Shown here: in pieces, positions 14,399-21,950 of the stretch
Layout: each line of letters starts with the position of its first letter
Position numbering within the stretch: position 1 is the first letter of the stretch
From: Lachnospiraceae bacterium UBA3645
GTDB lineage: Bacteria; Bacillota; Clostridia; Lachnospirales; Lachnospiraceae
Assembly (NCBI GenBank): GCA_002373555.1
Contig: DFKM01000153.1
Location: 1 to 22,469 of the forward strand
DNA length: 22,469 nucleotides
Direction: 5' to 3'
Notes under the pieces: generated by a model
The model's database searches: none
What the model was told of the DNA's origin: nothing
The model's input: the letters and a program-made list of their open reading frames with translations, nothing else
Program-made: the position numbers and the translations under genes

Positions 14399-15868
14399 AT
14401 GACGAATGAAACAATGATGCAGTATTTTGAATGGTATCTGCCGAATGACGGCCTCTGGTGGAAGCGCTGTGCGGCCAAGGCGGAAAGCCTGCATGATCTC
14501 GGGATCACGCAGGTCTGGCTGCCGCCGGCCTATAAGGGAACCTGCCAGGATGATGTCGGCTACGGCGTTTATGATATGTATGATCTGGGAGAGTTTGACC
14601 AGAAGGGCACAGTGCGTACCAAATACGGAACGAAGGAAGAATACCTGGAAGCGATCCGGGCGCTGCAGGCTGCCGGGGTAAAGGTGTTCGCGGACATCGT
14701 CCTGAACCACAGGATGGGCGGCGACGAGACGGAGGAAATCACGGCGGTCACGGATTCGCCGGAGGACCGGAATCAGCAGATCGGCGGAGAACAGAAGGTA
14801 AAGGTCTGGTCGAAGTTCACATTTCCGGGAAGAGCCGGAAAATACAGCAGCTTTACCTGGAATCATACGCATTTCACGGGCACGGACTGGGATGAGAATT
14901 CGAAGGCAGCGGATATGATCTTCCGCTTCACGGGCAAGCACTGGGAGCCGGACGTTGATCCGGAGCTCGGCAATTTTGACTACCTGATGGGCATGAACGT
15001 GGACATGGACAATCCGGAAGTCATCCGGGAAACTGCGAAATGGCTCCTCTGGTATGTGGGTGTGACCGGCGTGGACTGCCTGCGGCTGGATGCCGTAAAG
15101 CACATCAGCTTTCAGTTCTATAAGGAGCTGCTTGCAGGGCTGCGCAGAGATTCCGGGAAAGCGTTCCCGGCTGTCGGAGAGTACTGGAGCGGTGAACTGG
15201 ACCGCCTGAAATACTATCTCGACATGGTCGATAACGAGATGTCGCTGTTCGACGTTGCCCTGCACTATAATTTCTATCATGCTTCGTGCAGCAATGACGA
15301 CTACAGCATGAAGACGATCTTTGACAATACGCTGGTGAAGGAGCGGCCGGAAAAGGCGGTCACCTTCGTCGACAATCATGATACGCAGTACGGCCAGAGC
15401 CTGCAGTCCTTCGTGGAGGACTGGTTCAAGCAGCTGGCGTATGCGATGATCCTTCTGCGGCAGGACGGAATCCCCTGCGTGTTCTATACGGATTACTACG
15501 GCAACCCGGCGCAGAACCGGCCGCTGGTCCCGAATCTCGGGAAGCTCATTAAGCTGCGAAGCAAATATGCCTATGGGGAGCAGGCGGATTATCTGGATGA
15601 CGATCATGTGATCGGCTGGGTGCGCCGCGGTGATGCGGAACATCCGACATCCGGTCTGGCGGTCGTTCTGTCAAACGGAGACGGCGGCGTAAAGCGCATG
15701 GAGATGGGCGCCGCATTTGCAGGGAAGACATTTCATGATGCCCTCGGGAACTGTCCGGATCCGGTCGTGATCGGAGAGGACGGATTCGGAGAGTTCAGAA
15801 CAGAAGGCAGGAGCGTGTCTGTCTGGGTCCTTCCGGAAGCATTTGAAGATCTTGTGGTGAATGAATAG
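14399..15868 (+). CDS. Cytoplasmic alpha-amylase, GH13 family
   Basis: It hydrolyses internal alpha-1,4 bonds of starch, glycogen or maltodextrins. The 489 residues form the usual A/B/C-domain enzyme beginning MMQYFEWYLPNDG, as in the Bacillus liquefying and cytoplasmic amylase group. The catalytic residues are visible: nucleophile D231 (CLRLDAVKH), acid/base E261 (GEYW) and D328 (FVDNHDT). DIVLNHRMGG is the first conserved region. There is no signal peptide, so it acts inside the cell, plausibly on glycogen made by GlgA or on imported maltodextrins. GGTGA lies 6 bases before the ATG. It is divergent from aor and followed by a separate promoter for the cbi operon; no terminator is evident after it. 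Confidence 0.95.
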   Translation: MTNETMMQYFEWYLPNDGLWWKRCAAKAESLHDLGITQVWLPPAYKGTCQDDVGYGVYDMYDLGEFDQKGTVRTKYGTKEEYLEAIRALQAAGVKVFADIVLNHRMGGDETEEITAVTDSPEDRNQQIGGEQKVKVWSKFTFPGRAGKYSSFTWNHTHFTGTDWDENSKAADMIFRFTGKHWEPDVDPELGNFDYLMGMNVDMDNPEVIRETAKWLLWYVGVTGVDCLRLDAVKHISFQFYKELLAGLRRDSGKAFPAVGEYWSGELDRLKYYLDMVDNEMSLFDVALHYNFYHASCSNDDYSMKTIFDNTLVKERPEKAVTFVDNHDTQYGQSLQSFVEDWFKQLAYAMILLRQDGIPCVFYTDYYGNPAQNRPLVPNLGKLIKLRSKYAYGEQADYLDDDHVIGWVRRGDAEHPTSGLAVVLSNGDGGVKRMEMGAAFAGKTFHDALGNCPDPVVIGEDGFGEFRTEGRSVSVWVLPEAFEDLVVNE

Positions 15869-15897
15869 CAGCTGCAGTGAAAATGATGCGGTTGTTT

Positions 15898-15926
15898 TTG
15901 ACATGCCTGCGCAGGGAATATATACT
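15898..15926 (+). promoter_or_regulatory. Consensus promoter of the cbiF-cbiA operon
   Basis: TTGACA (15898-15903), exactly 17 bases, then TATACT (15921-15926). It places transcription start about 25-30 bases before the cbiF ATG, leaving no room for a cobalamin riboswitch. Confidence 0.85.
15906..15915. repeat. Palindrome CCTGCGCAGG in the cbi promoter spacer
   Basis: A perfect 10-bp palindrome sits between the -35 and -10 boxes of the cbi operon promoter, a classical position for a repressor operator. The regulator is unknown. Confidence 0.45.
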
Positions 15927-15959
15927 TGTTGCTGTCAGGAAGATATAAGGAGAGAAGCC

Positions 15960-16727
15960 ATGGTTCATTTTGTCGGCGCGGGTCCGGGCGCACCGGATCT
16001 GATCACTGTGCGCGGAAAGAAACTGATCGAAGAAGCGGATGTGATCATCTATGCGGGTTCTCTTGTGAATCCGCAGCTGCTGGCGTATGCCGGTCCGTCG
16101 TGTGAGATCCACAACAGCGCGTATATGACGCTGGAGGAAACGACGGCCGTGATCCGGAAAGCGGAAAGCGAAGGAAAGATGACAGTCCGGCTGCATACCG
16201 GCGATCCGTCGATTTACGGGGCGATCGCGGAGCAGATGCATGAACTTGATCTGCAGGGGATCCGATATGATGTTTGCCCGGGCGTGAGCTCATTTGTGGC
16301 AGCAGCCGCGGTAATGAATCAGGAATATACAAAGCCGGGGATCAGCCAGAGCGTGATCATTACGAGAGCGGCGGGGCGGACGCCGGTACCGGAAGCGGAG
16401 AGCATCGGTTCTTTTGCAGCGCATCAGGCGACGATGGTGCTGTTCCTTTCGGCGGGGAAATGGATGGAATGCCGGGAGCAGCTGCTGACAGGCTATGCGG
16501 AAGATACGCCGGCGGCGATCGTTTACAAGGCAACGTGGGAGGATGAGCGGATCATCCGCTGCACGGTGGGATCGCTTGCGGAGGCCGGCGAGGCTTCGGG
16601 GATTACAGGCACGGCGCTGATCATGGTCGGCGCCGTGCTGGGCGAGGAAGCACCGAAGTCGAAGCTGTATGATGCGGGGTTTGAGACCGGGTTCCGGAAG
16701 GCGCATGCAGGGAAGGATCAGCGATGA
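15960..16727 (+). CDS. cbiF: Cobalt-precorrin-4 C11-methyltransferase
   Basis: CbiF (CobM) transfers a methyl group from S-adenosylmethionine to C11 of the corrin ring precursor. The 255 residues are a standard tetrapyrrole methylase: N-terminal loop VGAGPGAPDLITVRGKK, the YAGSLVNPQLL segment typical of CbiF/CobM, the RLHTGDPSIYGAIAEQM block and DVCPGVSSFVAAAA. The start is ATG 15960 with AAGGAG and a 7-base spacer; the frame is open upstream to 15861, but the promoter lies within that stretch. It is the first gene of the operon and overlaps cbiG by 4 bases (ATGA). Confidence 0.95.
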   Translation: MVHFVGAGPGAPDLITVRGKKLIEEADVIIYAGSLVNPQLLAYAGPSCEIHNSAYMTLEETTAVIRKAESEGKMTVRLHTGDPSIYGAIAEQMHELDLQGIRYDVCPGVSSFVAAAAVMNQEYTKPGISQSVIITRAAGRTPVPEAESIGSFAAHQATMVLFLSAGKWMECREQLLTGYAEDTPAAIVYKATWEDERIIRCTVGSLAEAGEASGITGTALIMVGAVLGEEAPKSKLYDAGFETGFRKAHAGKDQR

Positions 16728-17788
16728 AATCATTTATTCTGAGTTTTACACTGAAAGGCGGGGAAACGGCCGCAGAAATCAAGCGGCTCTGCCCGGAACT
16801 GTCCGCTGTTACGATCTGCATGCCCGGATTTGCAGAACAGCTGGATCAGGCTGCGCTTGACGAGCCGCTGCGGGTGTGGGTACAAAAACATTTTGCGGAA
16901 GACGATCTCCTGATCTTTGTCGGCGCGGCCGGCATCGCCGTTCGCCTGATCGCACCGAACATAAAATCGAAGGATACAGATCCGGCCGTGCTTGTGATCG
17001 ATGAAGGTGCACATTTCGTGATCCCGATCCTTTCGGGGCATCTCGGCGGCGCCAATGAATATGCATCGCTGATTGCCGGCAAGCTGGGCGCTGTCCCTGT
17101 GATCACGACCGCTACGGATGTGCGGCATACCTTTTCGGTGGATACCTGGGCAAAGAAGAACGGGCTGTTCATTGCTTCGCTGGAGGCAGCGAAGGCCGTT
17201 TCGGCGGCGGTCCTGGCGGAGCAACCGGTCGGCTTTTTCGCAGATGAATATATTACTGTCAATGGAGATCTTCCGGGGTGTCTGCAAAGAACAGACGAGA
17301 CGGAAGCGCATGCCTGGAAGGGCATCCTGATCTCGGTCTCCGCCCGGAATCTGTTTCCGGAGAAGGAGAATGTGCTGCACCTGATCCCGCAGTGTGTGAC
17401 ACTGGGAATCGGTTGCAGGAAGGATACGGATCCGGCGCTGCTGCAGAGAGAGGCGTCGGCTGCGCTTGAACGGCACGGCATTTTCACAAAGAGCATTGCG
17501 AAGATCGCAAGCATTGACATCAAACAATATGAAAAGGCACTGATCGAACTGGCCGAGGGCCTGCAGGTTCCTTTCGAGATTTTCACAGCAGAGGCGCTTG
17601 CACAGGCGGAAGGGGATTTTGTTTCATCGGACTTTGTCAGGAGTGTTGCCGGCGTGGATAATGTCTGCGAAAGAGCGGCGGTGCTCGGTTCGGAAAACGG
17701 TACGGTGCTCATGAAAAAGCATGTGGGCAGCGGCATGACGGCAGCGGCCTGCGCCGCGCCTGCGGAGGTGACATTTTGGGAGAACTGA
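16724..17788 (+). CDS. cbiG: Cobalt-precorrin-5A hydrolase
   Basis: CbiG opens the ring lactone of cobalt-precorrin-5A and releases acetaldehyde (the C20 extrusion step of the anaerobic route). The 354 residues include an N-terminal domain with FVGAAGIAVRLIAP, VLVIDEGAHFVIPILSGHLG and GANEYA, a variable middle, and a C-terminal domain (TLGIGCRKDTD, ending in the Ala/Cys-rich AAACAAPAEV). The length is normal. The ATG overlaps the cbiF stop (ATGA), implying coupled translation. The released acetaldehyde is a potential substrate for aldehyde- or alcohol-metabolising enzymes, but a link to the aor module 2.5 kb away is speculation. Confidence 0.95.
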   Translation: MKSFILSFTLKGGETAAEIKRLCPELSAVTICMPGFAEQLDQAALDEPLRVWVQKHFAEDDLLIFVGAAGIAVRLIAPNIKSKDTDPAVLVIDEGAHFVIPILSGHLGGANEYASLIAGKLGAVPVITTATDVRHTFSVDTWAKKNGLFIASLEAAKAVSAAVLAEQPVGFFADEYITVNGDLPGCLQRTDETEAHAWKGILISVSARNLFPEKENVLHLIPQCVTLGIGCRKDTDPALLQREASAALERHGIFTKSIAKIASIDIKQYEKALIELAEGLQVPFEIFTAEALAQAEGDFVSSDFVRSVAGVDNVCERAAVLGSENGTVLMKKHVGSGMTAAACAAPAEVTFWEN

Positions 17789-18504
17789 CAGTCCTGGGGC
17801 TGGGCCCGGGTTCGCCGGAAAAGAGAACGGCGGAAGTACAGCATGCGCTGGAAGCAGCGGATCTTATCGTCGGTTATGACACTTATGTTGATCCGCTGAA
17901 AATAGAGTTCCCGGGAAAGGAATTCTTCACCTCCGGCATGATGAAGGAGATCGACAGATGCCGCTCTGCCCTGGAGCAGGCGGCGGCAGGAAAGAAGACC
18001 GTCATGGTCTCTTCGGGAGATGCGGGAGTCTACGGCATGGCCAGTCCGATCCTGGAGCTGGCAGCGGATTTTCCGGACGTGCAGATCCGCATTCTGCCCG
18101 GGATCACGGCGGCAACATCCGGCGCCGCCCTTCTCGGCGCGCCGCTTTCCCATGATTTTGCGGTGATCAGCCTGAGCGACAGGCTGACGCCGTGGGAGGA
18201 GATCACCCGCAGGGTATCCCTGCTCGCGGAAGCGAACATGCCGATCGTGATCTATAACCCCAGCAGCCATTCGCGCAGGGGATATCTGAAGGAGATCTGT
18301 CAGATCCTGCTGAAAAAGCTGCCCGCGGATACGCCGTGCGGACTTGCCCGGAACATCGGCAGAGACGGTGAGGCCGCGGAAATACTGACGCTGTCGGCGC
18401 TTTCGCAGACCGAGCCGGACATGTTCACAACGGTTTTCATAGGAGATCAGACAACGCGGATCGCAGGCGGCAGAATGGTGACGCCGCGCGGTTATCAGGT
18501 ATAA
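17776..18504 (+). CDS. cbiH: Precorrin-3B/cobalt-factor III C17-methyltransferase
   Basis: CbiH (CobJ) methylates C17 and drives ring contraction. The 242 residues have the tetrapyrrole methylase pattern: VLGLGPGSPEKRT, VGYDTYVDPLK (typical of CbiH/CobJ), SSGDAGVYGMASPILE, LPGITAATSGAALLGAPL and IYNPSSHSRRGYL. The start is TTG at 17776, supported by GGAGGTG at 17764-17770 with a 5-base spacer and by the position of the first conserved strand; no ATG is suitably placed. It overlaps cbiG by 13 bases. It is the plain methyltransferase length, without the iron-sulfur C-terminal extension of some CbiH60-type proteins. Confidence 0.95.
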   Translation: MGELTVLGLGPGSPEKRTAEVQHALEAADLIVGYDTYVDPLKIEFPGKEFFTSGMMKEIDRCRSALEQAAAGKKTVMVSSGDAGVYGMASPILELAADFPDVQIRILPGITAATSGAALLGAPLSHDFAVISLSDRLTPWEEITRRVSLLAEANMPIVIYNPSSHSRRGYLKEICQILLKKLPADTPCGLARNIGRDGEAAEILTLSALSQTEPDMFTTVFIGDQTTRIAGGRMVTPRGYQV

Positions 18505-18517
18505 CGGAGGGAGAAGA

Positions 18518-20554
18518 ATGAGCAGGATCATACTGTTTGCTGGAACATCGGAGGGGCGGCAGCTCGCACAGCTGCTGACCAGATACGGAAAGGATGTTCT
18601 GGTCTGCGTTGCAACGGAATACGGCGAGGAAGTCCTGAAGGATGTTCCGCAGGAAAATGTCCGTACCGGAAGGATGAATGCAGCGGAGATGGAAGCGCTG
18701 ATGAAGGAAAATGCAGGGAGCATCGTGGTGGACGCCACGCATCCTTATGCTGCTGCGGTCAGCGAAAATATCAGAACTGCCTGTACGGCTTCCGGGACAA
18801 GATACATCCGGCTGCTGCGGCCTTCTGTGGAGGAAGAGATCTGCGGCGACAGAGACATTACGATCGTGGATACAGCTGCGGATGCGGCTGCCTTTCTGGC
18901 GGTACATGAGGGGAACGCGCTCATTACGACCGGCAGCAAGGAGCTGCAGGCATTTGCCGATGTGCCGCGATCTGCGGACAGATTCGTGGTCAGAGTGCTG
19001 CCGACAGCGGAATCAATCACGGCCTGCAGGGACGCCGGGTTTTCCGGGAAGAATATCATCGCCGCGCAGGGCCCTTTTTCCGAGGATGCGAATTATCTCC
19101 TTCTGAAAGAGAATGCCGTCTCCTGGCTGGTCACCAAAGAATCCGGGGATAAAGGCGGTTTTCAGGAAAAGCTGGCAGCGGCAAAACGGGCCGGCGTAAA
19201 GATCATTCTGATCCGAAGACCGGCAGAGGAGGGCGGATTAAGCTATGCGGATACAGTTCGCGAACTCTGCCCGGAAGCTGTGAATGAAGTGAAGGAGATC
19301 ACGCCGATGTCCGTCTCGCAGCGGAAGATCTGGCTGATCGGCGCCGGCATGGGCGCTGTGCCGCAGCTGACCGAAGAAGCACTGGATGTGATCGCGGAAG
19401 CGGATGTGCTGATCGGCTCCGCCAGGCTGATCCGGTCGCTCGCGCCCTTCAGAAAGCCGGCACTGGAATCCTATAAGAGCGAGGAGATCCTGCCGTTCAT
19501 TCACAGACATCCCGAATACCGCAGAGTCGCGATCGTGCTGTCGGGCGATGTCGGTTTTTATTCCGGCGCAAAGAAGCTGCTGGCCGGCATGCAGGAGGCA
19601 CAGGTCGAGCTGATCTGCGGCATTTCCTCCGTTCAGTATTTCTGCGCGAAATGCAGGATCCCGTGGGAGGATGTCTGCCTGGTCAGTGCACACGGACGGG
19701 AAGGAAATCTTGCCGCTGCGATCCGCAGACATAAGAAGGTATTTTCCCTGGTCGGCAGCAGGAAGGCGCTCTCGGAGGCCGCCGCGCAGCTGACGGATTT
19801 CGGCTACGGAAATCTGACCGTCCGGGTAGGCGTGAACCTTTCTTATGAGGATGAAAAGGTATATGCAACGACACTGTCGGCGCTTTCGAAAAATGCGCCG
19901 TCAGGCCTGACCGTACTGATCATCGAGAATCCGGATGCGGAGAATTATGTCGTCACCCACGGCATCCCGGATGACGCATTCCTGCGGGCGGAAGTCCCGA
20001 TGACGAAAGAGGAGATCCGGTCGGTGGTCCTCTCCAAACTGCGGCTGACAAAGGATGCGATCGTCTATGATATCGGATCCGGGACCGGATCCGTGGCGGT
20101 GGAAGCAGCCAGACAGGCGGAGAGCGGACTTGTTCTCGCCATTGAGAAAAAGATGCCGGCGGTGGAACTGATCGGCCGGAACGCAAGACATTTCGGCGTA
20201 ACGAATCTGGAAGTGATCGCCGGAGAAGCGCCGGAAGCGCTGGCGGATCTGCCAGCGCCGACGCATGCATTTATCGGCGGCAGCTGCGGCAGGATGGCCG
20301 AGATCTGTGAACAACTGCGGATGAAGAATCCCAGAGTGCGGATCGTGGTGAGCGCGGTATCCCTGGAGAGCATCGGCGCACTGACCAATTATCTGAATGA
20401 GCATGCGCCGATCCATTATGAGATCACGCAGATCACTGCGGCCAGATCGAAGAAACTCGGCGACTACCACATGATGACCGGCCTGAATCCGGTCGTGGTG
20501 GCGGCGTTCGACGATGATGAACGCCGGAATGAAGAAGGAGAGCTGATATGGTAA
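18518..20554 (+). CDS. cbiJET: Triple fusion: precorrin-6A reductase / C5-methyltransferase / C15-methyltransferase-decarboxylase
   Basis: The 678-residue protein joins three consecutive pathway enzymes. Residues 1-255 are CbiJ (CobK), the NADH-dependent reductase of cobalt-precorrin-6A (FAGTSEGRQLAQLL, VDATHPYAAAVSENI, ITTGSKEL). Residues 268-475 are CbiE (LIGAGMGAVPQL, VLIGSARLI, LSGDVGFYSGAKKL, SVQYFCAKC). Residues 480-678 are CbiT (GIPDDAFLRAEVPMTKEEIR, then DIGSGTGSVAVEAA as the S-adenosylmethionine site, and FIGGSCGRM). CbiE-CbiT fusion (CobL-like) is common; adding CbiJ in front is rarer. At the CbiJ/CbiE joint, AAGGAG (19292-19297) stands 9 bases before an in-frame ATG (19307, Met264). 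The start follows GGAGGGAG, 13 bases after cbiH, and the end overlaps cbiA by 7 bases. Confidence 0.95.
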   Translation: MSRIILFAGTSEGRQLAQLLTRYGKDVLVCVATEYGEEVLKDVPQENVRTGRMNAAEMEALMKENAGSIVVDATHPYAAAVSENIRTACTASGTRYIRLLRPSVEEEICGDRDITIVDTAADAAAFLAVHEGNALITTGSKELQAFADVPRSADRFVVRVLPTAESITACRDAGFSGKNIIAAQGPFSEDANYLLLKENAVSWLVTKESGDKGGFQEKLAAAKRAGVKIILIRRPAEEGGLSYADTVRELCPEAVNEVKEITPMSVSQRKIWLIGAGMGAVPQLTEEALDVIAEADVLIGSARLIRSLAPFRKPALESYKSEEILPFIHRHPEYRRVAIVLSGDVGFYSGAKKLLAGMQEAQVELICGISSVQYFCAKCRIPWEDVCLVSAHGREGNLAAAIRRHKKVFSLVGSRKALSEAAAQLTDFGYGNLTVRVGVNLSYEDEKVYATTLSALSKNAPSGLTVLIIENPDAENYVVTHGIPDDAFLRAEVPMTKEEIRSVVLSKLRLTKDAIVYDIGSGTGSVAVEAARQAESGLVLAIEKKMPAVELIGRNARHFGVTNLEVIAGEAPEALADLPAPTHAFIGGSCGRMAEICEQLRMKNPRVRIVVSAVSLESIGALTNYLNEHAPIHYEITQITAARSKKLGDYHMMTGLNPVVVAAFDDDERRNEEGELIW

Positions 20555-21876
20555 CGGTCCCCAGGATCCTGATCGCCGCACCGGCAAGCGGGAGCGGAAA
20601 GACGCTGATCACCTGCGGCCTCATGAAAGTCCTGAAGAAGGACGGGCTTTCCGTGCGCGGAATGAAGTGCGGCCCGGATTTTATCGATCCGCTGTTTCAC
20701 GAGAAGGTGCTCGGTGTGAAAAGCCGGAATATCGACGGCTTCCTGATGCGCCGGGAGCAGATGAAGGCCGCACTGTGCAGGCACGGACGGGATGCGGATA
20801 TCACTGTGATGGAAGGCGTCATGGGCTATTATGACGGGATCGGCGGTTCCTCTGTCGCGCTTTCGACCTATGAAACCGCGGCTGTCACACGCACGCCGGT
20901 ACTGCTGGCTGTCGACTGCGCCGGCTGCGGCGTCAGTATTGTGCCGGTGATCCGCGGCCTGAAATCGTACAGATCCGATGCCGGTATTGCGGGCGTGATC
21001 CTGAACAATATTTCCGACGGGCTGGCGGAGAAGCTTTCCGAAGTCATCCTTGAGGAAACGGATCTCCCGGTGGTCGGGCATCTGCCGAAGGATCCGGCCC
21101 TGGCGGTGGAGAGCAGGCATCTGGGACTTGTGCTGCCGGGCGAGATCGCAGATCTGGAGAAAAAACTGTCTGTTCTTGCAGAAAAGATCCGGGCACGTTT
21201 TGATCTTCAGAAGATCCTGGAGATCGCCGGAAATGCACCGGAACTTCGGGCGGCGCAGGAGACGAAGCCGGAGTCCGCAGCTGCGGGAATGCAGGTGTCC
21301 GGCGAACGCATTGCCATCGCCGCAGACGAAGCATTCTGCTTTCTGTATGAGGACAATGAGGACTGGCTGCGGGAGCACGGCGCAGAAATCGTTTATTTCT
21401 CCCCGCTGCATGATGCGCATCTCCCGGAAAAGATCAGCCGGATCATTCTCCCGGGCGGATATCCGGAGCTGTACTGTAAGGAATTGTCGGGAAACGCATC
21501 GATGCGGGAGGAAATCAGGACCGCGCATGAAGCCGGGATTCCGATCATGGCGGAATGCGGCGGCTTCCTGTACCTGCATAAGACGCTGAAAGACATGGAC
21601 GGAAACGTCTGGCCGATGGCAGGACTGCTGGACGCAGAGGCATATTATGCGGGAAAGACCGGGCGTTTCGGCTATATTACATTGCGGGATGCGGAGACCG
21701 GATGTGAAATGCGTGCGCATGAGTTCCATGCATATGAGAGCACGGATCCGGGAAGCGCATTTACGGCGGTGAAGCCGGTCAGCGGCAGAAGCTGGCAGTG
21801 CATACATAAAATAAACGGGGGTCTGTGGGGCTTCCCGCATATCTATTATCCGTCGTGGAACTTCTCTGATCAATGA
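20548..21876 (+). CDS. cbiA: Cobyrinic acid a,c-diamide synthase
   Basis: CbiA amidates the a and c side chains of (cobalt-)cobyrinic acid using glutamine and ATP. The 442 residues have the P-loop APASGSGKT at 11-19, the MKCGPDFIDP motif, VMEGVMGYYDG, and a C-terminal class I (triad) glutamine amidotransferase domain with nucleophile C337 (MAECGGFLYL) and HEFHAYES. Here the glutaminase Cys is intact, unlike NadE in the same window. Length is normal. AAGGAG lies 7 bases before the ATG, which overlaps the end of the cbiJET gene by 7 bases. It is the last gene of the operon and is followed by a strong terminator. Confidence 0.96.
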   Translation: MVTVPRILIAAPASGSGKTLITCGLMKVLKKDGLSVRGMKCGPDFIDPLFHEKVLGVKSRNIDGFLMRREQMKAALCRHGRDADITVMEGVMGYYDGIGGSSVALSTYETAAVTRTPVLLAVDCAGCGVSIVPVIRGLKSYRSDAGIAGVILNNISDGLAEKLSEVILEETDLPVVGHLPKDPALAVESRHLGLVLPGEIADLEKKLSVLAEKIRARFDLQKILEIAGNAPELRAAQETKPESAAAGMQVSGERIAIAADEAFCFLYEDNEDWLREHGAEIVYFSPLHDAHLPEKISRIILPGGYPELYCKELSGNASMREEIRTAHEAGIPIMAECGGFLYLHKTLKDMDGNVWPMAGLLDAEAYYAGKTGRFGYITLRDAETGCEMRAHEFHAYESTDPGSAFTAVKPVSGRSWQCIHKINGGLWGFPHIYYPSWNFSDQ

Positions 21877-21880
21877 TGTG

Positions 21881-21909
21881 AAACCCTCCCCGGAAGGGGA
21901 GGGTTTTTT
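21881..21909 (+). terminator. Intrinsic terminator of the cbi operon
   Basis: AAACCCTCCCC and GGGGAGGGTTT pair around the GGAA tetraloop and run into six T's, 4 bases after the cbiA stop. Confidence 0.92.
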
Positions 21910-21915
21910 GCAGGC

Positions 21916-21946
21916 AAAAAAGGACAGGGGGCGGCCCCTGTCCTTT
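21916..21946 (-). terminator. Intrinsic terminator of clpB
   Basis: AAAGGACAGGGG (21919-21930) and CCCCTGTCCTTT (21935-21946) form a perfect 12-bp stem around GCGG. On the minus strand the stem is followed by TTTTTT, ending clpB transcription just before the convergent cbi terminator. Confidence 0.9.
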
Positions 21947-21950
21947 CTGT

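Noticed and set aside
14270..15643. A 457-codon minus-strand frame opposite the amylase gene
   Set aside because: The amylase catalytic residues are all on the plus strand; the minus frame looks like an antisense shadow.
15861..15959. A longer cbiF starting at 15861
   Set aside because: The consensus promoter lies inside that extension, the ATG at 15960 has the ribosome site, and methylase homology begins there.
16846..18738. A 630-codon open frame on the minus strand, opposite cbiG-cbiH
   Set aside because: It is a shadow of well-identified plus-strand genes, with low-complexity Arg/Ser/Ala-rich wording, no domain and no ribosome site.
19970..20010. An internal start at the CbiE/CbiT joint
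   Set aside because: There is an in-frame ATG (PMTKEE) but no convincing ribosome site, and this wording is normal for fused CbiE-CbiT proteins.
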